Shown piece by piece: positions 15,890-25,400 of a stretch of 64,000 bases of DNA. The notes below the pieces were generated by a model. It saw only the letters and a program-made list of their open reading frames with translations. It did no database searches and was not told the DNA's origin. The number at the start of each line of letters is the position of its first letter. Positions within the stretch are counted from its first letter, which is position 1. Both the position numbers and the translations under genes were made by a program. Source of the stretch: Pseudodonghicola sp048268305 (lineage in GTDB: Bacteria; Pseudomonadota; Alphaproteobacteria; Rhodobacterales; Rhodobacteraceae). The stretch covers positions 186,001 through 250,000 of the forward strand of contig NZ_JBLWVT010000003.1 of the NCBI RefSeq assembly GCF_048268305.1, read 5' to 3'.

Positions 15890-16777
15890 ATGAAACTCGA
15901 CAATTGGGATGAGATCCGGACTGCCTATCAGGTGGCCCGGATGGGGACCGTCAGCGGCGCGGCGGAGGTTCTGGGCGTTCATCACGCCACGGTGATCCGC
16001 CATATCGACGCGCTGGAAACCCGGCTGGGCGTCAAGCTGTTCCAGCGTCATGCCCGTGGCTATACCCCGACCGAGGCGGGGCAGGACCTGTTGCGGGTGG
16101 CGCAGGCCACCGACGACCAGTTCAGCCAGCTCATCGGTCGGCTCAAGGGGCATGGCGACGAGGTGACGGGGGAGCTGGTGGTGACCTCGCTCGCCTCGCT
16201 GTCGCCGCTGCTGGTGCCGGTGATGACGGAGTTCCAGCAGGCCCACCCCGGGCTGATCGTCCGGTTCCTGACCGGCGAACGCCTGTTCCGCCTGGAATAT
16301 GGCGAGGCGCATGTCGCGGTGCGCGCCGGATCGGCGCCGAACCAGCCGGACAACGTGGTGCAGCGCTTTGCCGATCTGCCGATCGCGGTCTATGCCAGCA
16401 AATCCTATATCGCCGCCCACGGCCGGCCCGAAACGGTCGAGGATTTCGCCCACCACCGCTTTGTCGGCGATGATGACCCCGACACCCGGGCGCCCTTCTC
16501 GAAATGGATGCAGGCGCATATCCCGGCCGAGGCGGTGACCTTCCGCTGCAACAGCGGCGACGCGCTGCAAGAGGCGATCCTGGCCGGTGCCGGTATCGGT
16601 TTCATGGCGGTCTGGGAGGCCTCGCGCCATCCCGAGCTGGTGCAGGTGATGCCGCCGCAGCCGGATTGGTCCGGGGCGCTCTGGCTGGTGACCCATGTGG
16701 ACCTGCATCGCACCAACAAGGTGCAGGCCTTCCTGCGGTTTCTCAAGGAGCATGCCCAGGGCTGGTGCCCGGAATGA
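15890..16777 (+). CDS. LysR family transcriptional regulator
   Basis: A 295-residue protein with an N-terminal LysR winged helix (MGTVSGAAEVLGVHHATVIRH, residues 18-38, then LETRLGVKLFQRHARGYTPT) and a C-terminal substrate-binding fold (about residues 90-290). It is divergent from azoR across 108 bases, so azoR is the obvious target. It overlaps the downstream exporter gene by ATGA, so regulator and exporter are co-translated. Confidence 0.9.
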   Translation: MKLDNWDEIRTAYQVARMGTVSGAAEVLGVHHATVIRHIDALETRLGVKLFQRHARGYTPTEAGQDLLRVAQATDDQFSQLIGRLKGHGDEVTGELVVTSLASLSPLLVPVMTEFQQAHPGLIVRFLTGERLFRLEYGEAHVAVRAGSAPNQPDNVVQRFADLPIAVYASKSYIAAHGRPETVEDFAHHRFVGDDDPDTRAPFSKWMQAHIPAEAVTFRCNSGDALQEAILAGAGIGFMAVWEASRHPELVQVMPPQPDWSGALWLVTHVDLHRTNKVQAFLRFLKEHAQGWCPE

Positions 16778-17691
16778 TCCGCCGGGCAGGGGTGCCGTCG
16801 CTGGCGCATCTGAGCCCGCGGGCCCAGGGTCATCTGGCGATGCTGACCTTCTCGGCGCTGGTGGCGGGGTCGTTCTCGCTCGGGTCGCAGGTGGCCAACC
16901 AGATCGCGCCGGCGGCGCTGAACGCGGCCCGCTTCGCCATCGCGGCGGTGGTGATCGGCACGCTTGCCGCCGCCACCGGCAAGCTGCGCCGCGAGGCCTT
17001 CGCGGCCCCCTGGCGCTATCTGCTGCTGGGCGGGTTGTTCGCCGCCTATTTCGTGCTGATGTTCGAGGGGCTGAAGACCGCCGCGCCGATCAGCGCCGCC
17101 GCCGTCTTCACCCTGACGCCGATCCTGGCCGGGCTGTTCGGCTGGTGGCTGTTGCGGCAGGTGACCACGCCGCGCATGGCGCTGGCGCTGGCCATCGGTG
17201 CCGCCGGGGCGCTCTGGGTGATCTTCGATGGTGACTGGCAGGTGGCGCAACGGTTCCACATCGGCAGGGGCGAGGCTATCTATTTCCTCGGCTGCATCGC
17301 CCATGCCGCCTATACGCCGATGGTGCGCAAGCTGAACCGGGGCGAGCCGGCGGTGATGTTTACCTTCGGCATGCTGTTGGCGGGCTTCCTGCTGCTGACG
17401 CTCTATGGCTGGTCGGATATCCGGGCCACGGATTGGGGCGCGCTGCAGCCGATCGTCTGGATCGGGCTGTTCTACCTGGCGATCTTCGCCAGCGCCGCCA
17501 CTTTCGTGCTGCTGCAATTCGCGACGCTCAGGCTGCCCTCGGCCAAGGTGATGGCCTATACCTATCTCACCCCCTCCTGGGTGATCCTGTGGGAAATCGC
17601 CCTGGGCCATGGCGCGCCGAGCGGGCTGGTGCTGGTCGGTATCGTGCTGACGGTGGTGGCGCTGGTCCTGTTGCTGGAGCAGGACGGCTAG
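16774..17691 (+). CDS. EamA/DMT family transporter
   Basis: A 305-residue protein with about ten hydrophobic segments in two five-helix EamA repeats (first from MLTFSALVAGSF, second from EAIYFLGCIAHAAYTPM to the C-terminus). It is a probable drug/metabolite exporter of the inner membrane; the substrate is unknown. The ATG at 16774 overlaps the LysR stop. The stop shares CTAG with the stop of the convergent ArsR gene. Confidence 0.87.
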   Translation: MIRRAGVPSLAHLSPRAQGHLAMLTFSALVAGSFSLGSQVANQIAPAALNAARFAIAAVVIGTLAAATGKLRREAFAAPWRYLLLGGLFAAYFVLMFEGLKTAAPISAAAVFTLTPILAGLFGWWLLRQVTTPRMALALAIGAAGALWVIFDGDWQVAQRFHIGRGEAIYFLGCIAHAAYTPMVRKLNRGEPAVMFTFGMLLAGFLLLTLYGWSDIRATDWGALQPIVWIGLFYLAIFASAATFVLLQFATLRLPSAKVMAYTYLTPSWVILWEIALGHGAPSGLVLVGIVLTVVALVLLLEQDG

Positions 17692-18047
17692 GCTCCGCGC
17701 GTCTCTTCCTTATCAAGGGGCTCCGATCCCGACAGTTCGATCTGCAGAAACCGTTCGAAGGCCTCCAGATTGACCGGTTCGAACTGGCCGAAGCTCTGCA
17801 TCCAGACGCTGGCGGCGCGCAGCGCATCGGGTTCCAGCTTGCACCATTTCACCCGGCCGCGCCGCTCCTGGCTGATCAGCCCGGCGCGGGTCAGGATGGT
17901 CAGATGCTTGGAGATCGCCGCCAGCGACATCTCGAAGGGCTCGGCCACATCGGTCACCGCCATGTCGTCTTCCAGAAGCATGGTCAGGATCGCCCGCCGG
18001 GTCGGGTCGGCGAGGGCGGCAAAGACGGTGTCGAGAGGATCGGCCAT
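17688..18047 (-). CDS. ArsR family transcriptional regulator
   Basis: A 119-residue ArsR-type winged helix: MADPLDTVFAALADPTRRAI, LLEDDMAVTDVAEPFEMSLA, AISKHLTILTRAGLISQERR. No metal-binding cysteine motif (ELCVCDL) is present, so it is not a classical metal sensor. This subtype often pairs with AHSA1/SRPBCC proteins, none of which is adjacent. The start is the ATG at 18047; an upstream extension of the frame crosses the atpI promoter. It is convergent with the EamA gene. Confidence 0.85.
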   Translation of the reverse strand: MADPLDTVFAALADPTRRAILTMLLEDDMAVTDVAEPFEMSLAAISKHLTILTRAGLISQERRGRVKWCKLEPDALRAASVWMQSFGQFEPVNLEAFERFLQIELSGSEPLDKEETRGA

Positions 18048-18219
18048 GGGGCCCCCTAGCTGCGGCCGACGGCAATCGTCAACCTTTCGGTTGAATATGC
18101 CCTTTCGACCGATTTCGCGCCAGAGCCGGCAATGCCGCGCCGCGTCTCTATCTCTCTTCCCAAGAAAATACTTTATATAACATAGTGTTATGCGGTGATC
18201 TCCCGGGGGATTCTTGCGA

Positions 18220-18248
18220 TTGACTCCTGCCCCCTCAGCCCTTAGCAC
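18220..18248 (+). promoter_or_regulatory. Predicted sigma-70 promoter of the atpIBEF'F operon
   Basis: TTGACT (18220-18225) and TAGCAC (18243-18248) are exactly 17 bases apart, about 29 bases before the GTG taken as the atpI start. The -35 matches 5 of 6 bases; the -10 is weak. Confidence 0.45.
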
Positions 18249-18276
18249 CATCGCAACGACAGCGTGGGGACCATCG

Positions 18277-18639
18277 GTGACCGAGGACGACCAAAAGCAG
18301 CGCCTCGCGCGGCTTGAGGCGCGGCTCGCCGAGGCTCGGAAGGCTCAGGCGCCAAAGCCCCGCGTGGATGAACATTATTCCCAGGCGAACCTTGCCTGGC
18401 GGATGGTGATCGAACTTGTGGCCGGTCTCGGGATCGGTTTCAGCATCGGCTATGGGCTGGACAGCCTGTTCGGGACCATCCCGATCCTGCTGGTGACATT
18501 TACATTGCTGGGTCTGGCCGCGGGCGTGAAGACGATGCTGCGCAGCGCCAAGGAGATCCAGGAGAAGATCGAGGCCGAAGAGGTCTCGCGACAGACGAAT
18601 GGGGCCGATAAGGCCGCGCGAGAGGACGAGAGGGACTGA
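18277..18639 (+). CDS. atpI: ATP synthase protein I
   Basis: About 120 residues. It has an N-terminal charged helix (QKQRLARLEARLAEARKAQ), then two membrane helices (WRMVIELVAGLGIGFSIGYG and FGTIPILLVTFTLLGLAAG) and an acidic C-terminus. AtpI assists assembly of the c-ring and is not essential. A GTG at 18277 is chosen because it lies after the predicted promoter; an ATG at 18214 would start upstream of it. It lies two bases before atpB. Confidence 0.85.
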   Translation: MTEDDQKQRLARLEARLAEARKAQAPKPRVDEHYSQANLAWRMVIELVAGLGIGFSIGYGLDSLFGTIPILLVTFTLLGLAAGVKTMLRSAKEIQEKIEAEEVSRQTNGADKAAREDERD

Positions 18640-18641
18640 AC

Positions 18642-19412
18642 GTGGCAACCGAAGCGAATGGTGCAGAACACGCCGCCGAGACCGGCGGCCTGGTATTCCA
18701 TCCGATGGATCAGTTCATCGTGAAGCCGCTGTTCGGTGGCGACACGATTGCCTGGTACACGCCGACCAACGTGACCCTGTGGATGGCGATCGCCGTCCTG
18801 GTGATCTTCGGCCTGCTGGTGATGGGCCCCTCGCGCCGCGCCATCGTTCCGACCCGGATGCAGTCGATCGCCGAGATGACCTATGGCTTCATCCACAAGA
18901 TGGTCGAGGATATCTGCGGCAAGGAAGGGCTTAAGTTCTTCCCCTATGTGATGACGCTCTTCATGTTCATCGTCACCGCAAACTTTCTCGGGCTGGTCCC
19001 GATGTCCTTCACCCTGACCTCGCATTTCGCCGTCACCGTGGTGTTGGCGCTGCTTGTCTTCCTGACCGTGACGATCTACGGGTTCATCAAGAACGGCCCG
19101 GCCTTCCTGGGTCTCTTCTGGGTGTCGAGCGCGCCGCTTGGCCTGCGCCCCATCCTCGCCGTGATCGAGCTGATTTCCTACTTCGTCCGGCCCGTCAGCC
19201 ACTCCATTCGTCTTGCCGGCAACCTGATGGCCGGTCACGCGGTGATCAAGGTCTTCGCCGGCTTCGCCGCCCTGACCCTGGTCAGCCCGGTGTCCATCCT
19301 GGCGATCACCGCGATGTACGGGCTGGAACTGCTGGTGGCCTTCGTTCAGGCCTATGTCTTCACCATTCTGACCTGCGTCTACCTCAAGGATGCGCTGCAT
19401 CCGTCGCACTGA
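18642..19412 (+). CDS. atpB: F0F1 ATP synthase subunit a
   Basis: A 256-residue integral membrane subunit forming the proton half-channels. It shows the conserved VRPVSHSIRLAGNLMAGH (essential Arg of the stator, about residue 193) and LELLVAFVQAYVFTILTCVY near the C-terminus. The GTG start lies 2 bases after atpI. It is the second gene of an F0-only operon; F1 genes are not in this window, as is normal in alphaproteobacteria. Confidence 0.97.
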   Translation: MATEANGAEHAAETGGLVFHPMDQFIVKPLFGGDTIAWYTPTNVTLWMAIAVLVIFGLLVMGPSRRAIVPTRMQSIAEMTYGFIHKMVEDICGKEGLKFFPYVMTLFMFIVTANFLGLVPMSFTLTSHFAVTVVLALLVFLTVTIYGFIKNGPAFLGLFWVSSAPLGLRPILAVIELISYFVRPVSHSIRLAGNLMAGHAVIKVFAGFAALTLVSPVSILAITAMYGLELLVAFVQAYVFTILTCVYLKDALHPSH

Positions 19413-19469
19413 CGCAGACCCGAACTTCATCCAAAGACTGACACACTTTCCATCGTAAGGAGATATCAA

Positions 19470-19694
19470 ATGGAAGGCGATCTCGCACACATCGGCGCTG
19501 GCCTGGCTGGCATGGGTTCTGGCATCGCGGCTCTGGGTGTCGGCAACGTTGCTGCCAACTTCCTGGCTGGCGCGCTGCGCAACCCCTCGGCAGCGGCTTC
19601 GCAAACCGCCACCCTGTTCATCGGTATCGCATTCGCGGAAGCTCTGGGCATTTTCTCGTTCCTGGTTGCCCTGCTGCTGATGTTCGCCGTCTAA
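19470..19694 (+). CDS. atpE: F0F1 ATP synthase subunit c
   Basis: A 74-residue hairpin of two membrane helices. The polar loop is ALRNPSA and the proton-binding Glu is residue 57 in IGIAFAEALGIFSF. The N-terminal helix carries the packed glycine pattern GAGLAGMGSGIAALGVG. AAGGAGA precedes the ATG. It assembles into the rotor ring. Confidence 0.97.
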   Translation: MEGDLAHIGAGLAGMGSGIAALGVGNVAANFLAGALRNPSAAASQTATLFIGIAFAEALGIFSFLVALLLMFAV

Positions 19695-19789
19695 CCCAAC
19701 TTCGGAACATCTGATCCTTACGGTCGGGCGGTGCGGGGACGGAACCCGGCGCTGCCCGAGATGTAGGCTAAGTTCCTAAGGAGGACGAC

Positions 19790-20338
19790 ATGGCAACTGA
19801 GACACACGACGCTGCTGCCGACATGGCCCATGGCGCCGCTTCCGGCGCGACCGGCATGCCGCAGCTCGATTTTTCGAGCTTTCCGAACCAGATCTTCTGG
19901 CTGGCTGTCACGCTTGTCGTGATCTACCTTGTCCTGTCGCGGGTCGCGCTGCCCCGGATCGGCGGCATTCTTGCCGAACGGACCGGGACGATCACCAACG
20001 ATCTGGCCGCGGCGGAAGACCTCAAGGCAAAGGCCGTCGAGGCCGAAGATGCATATAACAAGGCGCTGAACGAAGCGCGGGCCGAAGCGCAGCGGATCGC
20101 TGCCGAGGCGCGGGCCGAGATTCAGGTCGATCTGGATAACGCCATCGCCAAGGCCGATGCCGAAATCGCCGCCAAGACCGCCGAGTCGGAAAAGGCGATT
20201 TCCGAAATCCGTGCCGGTGCGATCGAGAGCATCCAGGCTGTCGCCAAGGATACCACCGCCGAGATCGTGACCGCACTGGGCTTCCAGGCCGATGCGGCCG
20301 CGGTTACCGAGGCTGTCACCGACCGGATGAAAGGATAA
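19790..20338 (+). CDS. F0F1 ATP synthase subunit b'
   Basis: A 182-residue peripheral-stalk subunit. It has a soluble N-terminus, one membrane helix (FWLAVTLVVIYLVLSRVALP, about residues 36-55) and a long Ala/Glu/Lys-rich coiled coil. The separate b' and b subunits are typical of phototrophic and related alphaproteobacteria. AGGAGG precedes the ATG. It lies four bases before atpF. Confidence 0.93.
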   Translation: MATETHDAAADMAHGAASGATGMPQLDFSSFPNQIFWLAVTLVVIYLVLSRVALPRIGGILAERTGTITNDLAAAEDLKAKAVEAEDAYNKALNEARAEAQRIAAEARAEIQVDLDNAIAKADAEIAAKTAESEKAISEIRAGAIESIQAVAKDTTAEIVTALGFQADAAAVTEAVTDRMKG

Positions 20339-20342
20339 GAGG

Positions 20343-20903
20343 ATGCGCAACCTTTCCGCTCTCATCCTGATGCTGGCAGGGACGAGCCCGGCTCTGGCGG
20401 CTTCCGGCCCGTTCATTTCGCTGCATAACACCAACTTCGTGGTGCTGGTGGCCTTCATCGTCTTCCTGGCGATCCTGGCCTACTTCAAGGTGCCGGCGAT
20501 GATCGGCGGCCTGCTGGACAAGCGGGCCGAAGGGATCAAGGCCGAGCTTGATGAAGCCCGCGCCCTGCGCGAAGAGGCGCAGACGCTGCTGGCCTCTTAC
20601 GAGCGCAAGCAGAAGGAAGTGCAGGCGCAGGCCGAACGGATCGTCGCCAATGCCCGTACCGACGCGATCGCTGCGGCAGAGCAGGCAAAGCTCGATCTGG
20701 AGAAATCCATCGCCCGCCGCATGATCACGGCCCGTGAGCAGATCGCTTCGGCCGAGGCCGCCGCGATCAAAGAGGTGCGCGATCAGGCGGTCACCATCGC
20801 CGTCGCCGCGGCTGATACGGTGATCCGCAAGCAGATGAGCGCTGCCGAAGCCAATGCGCTGATCGACGCCGCCATCGCCGACGTGGACGCCAAGCTGCAC
20901 TGA
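20343..20903 (+). CDS. atpF: F0F1 ATP synthase subunit b
   Basis: A 186-residue protein starting with a signal-like segment (MRNLSALILMLAGTSPALA), then a membrane helix (NFVVLVAFIVFLAILAYFKV) and a long charged coiled coil. It pairs with b' to form the stator stalk. It is the last gene of the operon and is followed by a strong terminator. Confidence 0.95.
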   Translation: MRNLSALILMLAGTSPALAASGPFISLHNTNFVVLVAFIVFLAILAYFKVPAMIGGLLDKRAEGIKAELDEARALREEAQTLLASYERKQKEVQAQAERIVANARTDAIAAAEQAKLDLEKSIARRMITAREQIASAEAAAIKEVRDQAVTIAVAAADTVIRKQMSAAEANALIDAAIADVDAKLH

Positions 20904-20932
20904 GCCTCTGACACGGGGCCATGAAATCAGAG

Positions 20933-20958
20933 AACCCGGCCATCGTGCCGGGTTTTTT
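20933..20958 (+). terminator. Rho-independent terminator of the atp operon
   Basis: A perfect 8-bp stem AACCCGGC/GCCGGGTT with a 6-base loop runs into six T residues, 30 bases after the atpF stop. Confidence 0.92.
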
Positions 20959-21065
20959 CATGTTCGGTCGGGCGGGGGCGCTGCCCCCATCGCCTGCGGC
21001 GATTCCCCCGGGATATTTTCAGCTAGAAAAAGGCCCATTCGCGGGGCGTGATGCGCGCGCCGCGA

Positions 21066-21839
21066 TCAGCCCTTGCGGCTTTGATGGTCCAGCCGCAGCC
21101 GTGCGACGGCTTCGTTGCGATCGGCGCGGCGTTGGGTCGCCAGCGCTTCTTGCACATAGTCGAGATGCGCCTCGATCGCGGCGCGGGCGGCGTCGGGGGC
21201 GCGGGCCTGCAGGGCGTCGTTGATGGCGCGGTGCTGGTCGAGCAGGGCGGCGCGTGAAGTGCGCTGGCTGAACATCACCTTGCGATTGTAGAACACGCCC
21301 TGGCGCAGCAGGTCATACATCGAGCGCATCATGTGCAGCATCACCACATTATGGCTGGCGTCGATGATGGCAGAGTGGAACTGGGCGTCGAGTTGGGCCT
21401 CTTCCTCGGTGGCATTGGCGCGCGCCTGCGCTTGCTGCATGCGGTCGAAGATGGTCTGGATCACCCGCAGGTCGCTGTCCGATCCGAAGCGGGCGGCACG
21501 TTCGGCCGCCAGCCCTTCCATATCGCGGCGGAAGGACAGATAGTCGAAGACCGCCTCGTCATGAGTGGCGAAGAGCCGGGTCAGCGCCGGGGAGAAGGCA
21601 GAGCCGAGCACATCGGCCACGAAGATGCCCGAGCCGGCCTTGGTGGTCAGCAGCCCCTGGTCCTGCAGCTCGGCCACCGCCTCGCGCAGCGAGGGGCGCG
21701 ACACGCCGAGCCGCGCGGCCAGATCGCGCTCCGCCGGCAAGCGTTCGCCAGGGCGCAGGATGCCACGCAGGATCAGCCCTTCGATCTGACGCACGACGGA
21801 GGAGGAGAGCTTTTCGGGCTGGACTTTCTGGAACGGCAT
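21066..21839 (-). CDS. GntR family regulator, FadR/PdhR subfamily
   Basis: A 257-residue protein with an N-terminal GntR winged helix (LILRGILRPGERLPAERDLA, ARLGVSRPSLREAVAELQDQ, residues 22-62) and a C-terminal all-helical FCD ligand domain (FRRDMEGLAAERAARF; metal-type His in AQFHSAIIDASHNVVM and DQHRAINDALQ). The close match to PdhR/LldR-type proteins suggests control of pyruvate, lactate or related carboxylate metabolism, but no target lies beside it. The start is the ATG at 21839, with GGAGAGG upstream. Confidence 0.87.
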   Translation of the reverse strand: MPFQKVQPEKLSSSVVRQIEGLILRGILRPGERLPAERDLAARLGVSRPSLREAVAELQDQGLLTTKAGSGIFVADVLGSAFSPALTRLFATHDEAVFDYLSFRRDMEGLAAERAARFGSDSDLRVIQTIFDRMQQAQARANATEEEAQLDAQFHSAIIDASHNVVMLHMMRSMYDLLRQGVFYNRKVMFSQRTSRAALLDQHRAINDALQARAPDAARAAIEAHLDYVQEALATQRRADRNEAVARLRLDHQSRKG

Positions 21840-21958
21840 GTGGCCTCTCCGGCAGGTTGTAGCGGTTATAGGGCGGGGGCGCGGGGGGCTCAACCGGGAA
21901 CCCTCGGCGCGCGGCGTCACACAATATCTTGTTAACCTTGAGATGGCAGGCTGGTGCG

Positions 21959-22393
21959 ATGAAACCCTGGCTGCCGATCCTTGTGCTGATGCTGGCGGGC
22001 TGCAACAGCCCCTCGCTCTATTTCCGCGGGGTGCCGGCGGCGCGGATTGCGGTCGATGGCTCGGTTTTCGATGTGCGGATCCGGGGAACATTGGCAGAGG
22101 CGATCCGGATCAATCCGCAATATGCGCCGCGCTTCGGGCCGATCCGGGCGCGGGCCGGGCTGGCGATGGAACTGATCAGTGGCTGCCCGGTCACGCGGGT
22201 ATTGGGCGATCAGGCGCAGGCGACCGGCAAACTGGCCTGCCCGAAACCGCCGCAGCGCCCGGCGCGCGAGATTTGCCGGCGGCTGGGCATGGTTACCGGG
22301 CGCGATGGCTGGCGCTATCCGGCCTATGACTGCGGGCTGGGCCGGTCGAGCCAGGTGATCCAGGGTGGGAAGCCGTCAATATATTGGGGATAA
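21959..22393 (+). CDS. Predicted lipoprotein of unknown function
   Basis: A 144-residue protein with a lipoprotein signal MKPWLPILVLMLAGC (lipobox LAGC, Cys15). The mature part has conserved-looking Cys residues (GCPVTRVLGD, LACPKPP, REICRRLG, YDCGLGR), pointing to a disulfide-bonded periplasmic lipoprotein. It lies just upstream of smc on the same strand, 96 bases away. I recognise no family. Confidence 0.72.
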   Translation: MKPWLPILVLMLAGCNSPSLYFRGVPAARIAVDGSVFDVRIRGTLAEAIRINPQYAPRFGPIRARAGLAMELISGCPVTRVLGDQAQATGKLACPKPPQRPAREICRRLGMVTGRDGWRYPAYDCGLGRSSQVIQGGKPSIYWG

Positions 22394-22489
22394 CCCGAAG
22401 CTCCCCGCCAGATGCAGCGGTGAGATGGTTGACTTGGCCAGGCCTGAGGGCGCAAATTTCCAGCTCAACGGAATCACGGTGGGCTGTTC

Positions 22490-25400
22490 TTGCGTTTTAC
22501 CCGTCTCAGACTGACCGGCTTCAAAAGCTTCGTCGATCCGACCGACCTGGTCATTGCAGAAGGGCTGACCGGGGTGGTTGGGCCGAATGGTTGCGGCAAG
22601 TCGAACCTGCTTGAGGCGTTGCGCTGGGTGATGGGCGAAACCCGCGCCAAGGCGATGCGCGGCGAGGGAATGGAAGACGTGATCTTCGCCGGCGCCTCGT
22701 CGCGCCCGGCGCGGAACTTTGCCGAGGTGGCGCTGACCATCGACAATGCCGACCGGCTGGCGCCTTCGGGGTTCAACGATGCCGATTCGCTGGATGTGGT
22801 GCGACGGATCACCCGCGATGTCGGCTCGGCCTATAAGGCCAATGGCAAGGATGTGCGGGCGCGCGATATCCAGATGCTGTTCGCTGATGCCTCGACCGGG
22901 GCGCATTCGCCCTCGCTGGTGCGGCAGGGGCAGATTTCCGAACTGATCAACGCAAAGCCCACCGCGCGGCGGCGCATCCTGGAAGAGGCGGCGGGGATCT
23001 CCGGTCTCTATCAGCGCCGGCACGAGGCCGAGCTGAAGCTGCGTGGGGCGGAAACCAACCTGACCCGGGTCGACGACGTGCTGGAGCAGCTGGGCGGCCA
23101 GCTTGGCCAGCTTGCGCGCCAGGCGCGTCAGGCGGCGCGCTATCGCGAGATTGGCACGCAGCTGCGGCTGGCGGAGGGCATGTTGCTCTATCGGCGCTGG
23201 CGCGAGGCGGATGAGGCGCGGATTGCGGCCGAGGCGGTGCTGCGCGAGCGGGTGACCGGGGCGGCGCGGGCCGAGGCCGCGGCCGGGCAGGCCATTCGCG
23301 CCCGGGCCGAGGCGGATGAGGCGATGCCGCCGCTGCGCGAGGAAGAGGCGATCGCCGCGGCGGTGTTGCAGCGGCTGCAAGTGGAGCGCGATGCGCTGAA
23401 CGATCAGGAGGCGCGGGCGCGCAAGACGATTGAAACCCTGGTGGCGCGGATCGACCAGCTTTCCCGCGACATCGAGCGCGAGGCCGGGCTGAACCGTGAT
23501 GCCGGCGAGACGATCGAACGGCTGGACTGGGAACAGCGCGAGCTGGCCAAGGCCAGCGAAGGCCAGGCGGAGCGGCTGGCCGAGGCCTCGGAACTGGCGC
23601 ATGAGGCCGCCTCGGTCCTGCAGGAGCGCGAGGAAAGCCTGGCGCAGATGACCGAGGACGTGGCCCGGTTGGCGGCGCGGCACCAGTCGGCGCAGCGTCT
23701 GCTGGATGACAGCCGCAAGACCTTGGCGCGGTCGGAGGCCGAGGAAGCGCGGGCGACCGAGGCGGTCGAGGCCGCCGAGGAGGCGGTGGAACAGGCGGAA
23801 GAGGCCTTTGACGCCGCCCGCGAAGCCGAGGAGGAGGCGCGCGAGGCCGCCGAAGCCGCCGAGGAGGCGCTGAACGCCGCCGAGGATCTGCGCGGCGAGA
23901 CCCAGACGCGTGAAGCCGAGGCCCGCGCCCATCGCTCCGAGGCCGAGGGGGAGGCCGGGGGGCTCAGGGCCGAGACGGCGGCGCTGGCCAAGCTGGTGGC
24001 GCGCGATAGCGCCGAAGGCGGCCAGGTGATGGATCTGCTGCGGGTGACGCCCGGCTATGAAAAGGCGCTTGGCGCCGCGCTGGCCGATGATCTGCGGGCG
24101 CCGGTGGTGGGGGCAGATGGCCCCTCAGGTTGGACCCAATTGCCGGGCTATGATCAGGCCCAACCCTTGCCCCAGGGGGTTGCCGGCCTCTCTGATTATG
24201 TCACCGTGCCGGAAGTTCTGGCCCGCCGCATTGCCCAGATCGGGGTGATCAAGGCGGAGGAGGCGCCGCGGCTGCAGCCGTTGCTGAAGCCGGGCCAGCG
24301 GCTGGTGACGGTGGCGGGTGATCTCTGGCGCTGGGACGGGTTCCGCGCCTGGGCCGAGGATGCGCCCTCTGCCGCCGCGCTGCGGCTGGAGCAGTTGAAC
24401 CGGCTCGAGGCGCTGCAGGAGGAGCTGGAGCAGCTTACCGCCCGGGCCGAGGCTGCGCGCGCGACCCATGAGGACCTGAGCCGCAAGCTGGCCGATGTGA
24501 CCGAGGCCGACAAAGCCGCCCGCGCCGCCCGCCGTGCCGCCGATCAGCGGGTGGCTGACACCGCCCGCGCGCTGAGCCGGGCAGAGGCCGACAGGAACCT
24601 GTCTCGCGGCAAGCTGGAAAACCTCGGGCTGGCGGTGACCCGCCACAGGGAAGAGGCGATGGCCGCCCGTGCCCGGCTGCGCGAGGCCGAGGCCGGGATG
24701 GCTGAGCTGGGCGATCTCGACACTGCCCGCACCGGGGTGGAGGCGATCCGTCAGACGGTGGAGGCGGCGCGGATCACCATGCTGACCCGCCGGTCGTCGC
24801 ATGACGAGCTGCGCCGCGAGGGCGAGGCGCGCACCCGCCGCTCGCAGGAGGTGGCCAAGGAGCTGAGCGGTTGGCGTCACCGGCTGGAGACCGCCGGCCG
24901 CCGCATCGCCGAGCTGGAGGAGCGCAAGGAAAGTTCGGAAGAGGAGCTGTTCGAGGCCCGCGCGGTGCCGGAACAGATCGCCGAGCGGCGCGAGGAACTG
25001 GCCGAACAGACCGAGAAGGCCGAGGAGCGCCGGGCGCGTGCGGCGGATGCGCTGGCGGCGGGCGAGGCGCGTCAGCGTGCGGCCATTCAGGCCGAACGCG
25101 ATGCGGAACGCCATGCCTCCGACGCGCGGGAGGCCCGCGCCGCCGCCGAGGCACGCACCGAGGCGGCGCGGGAAACCGTCGCCGCCACCGCCGAGCGGAT
25201 CGCGGAAGAGCTGGAGCAGACGCCCGAGCAGCTTGTCGCCAGTCTTGATGTGGCGCCTGACGAGATGCCGGCCGCCGACGTGCTCGAGGCGGATGTGAAC
25301 CGCTACAAGCGCCAGCGCGAGGCGCTTGGCGCGGTCAACCTGCGGGCCGAGGAAGACGCCCGCGAGGTGCAGGAAGAATACGATACGCTGCTCACCGAAA

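Noticed and set aside
15782..16753. Continuation of the azoR frame opposite the LysR gene
   Set aside because: The azoR start at 15781 has clear family homology; the upstream part is low-complexity antisense to LysR.
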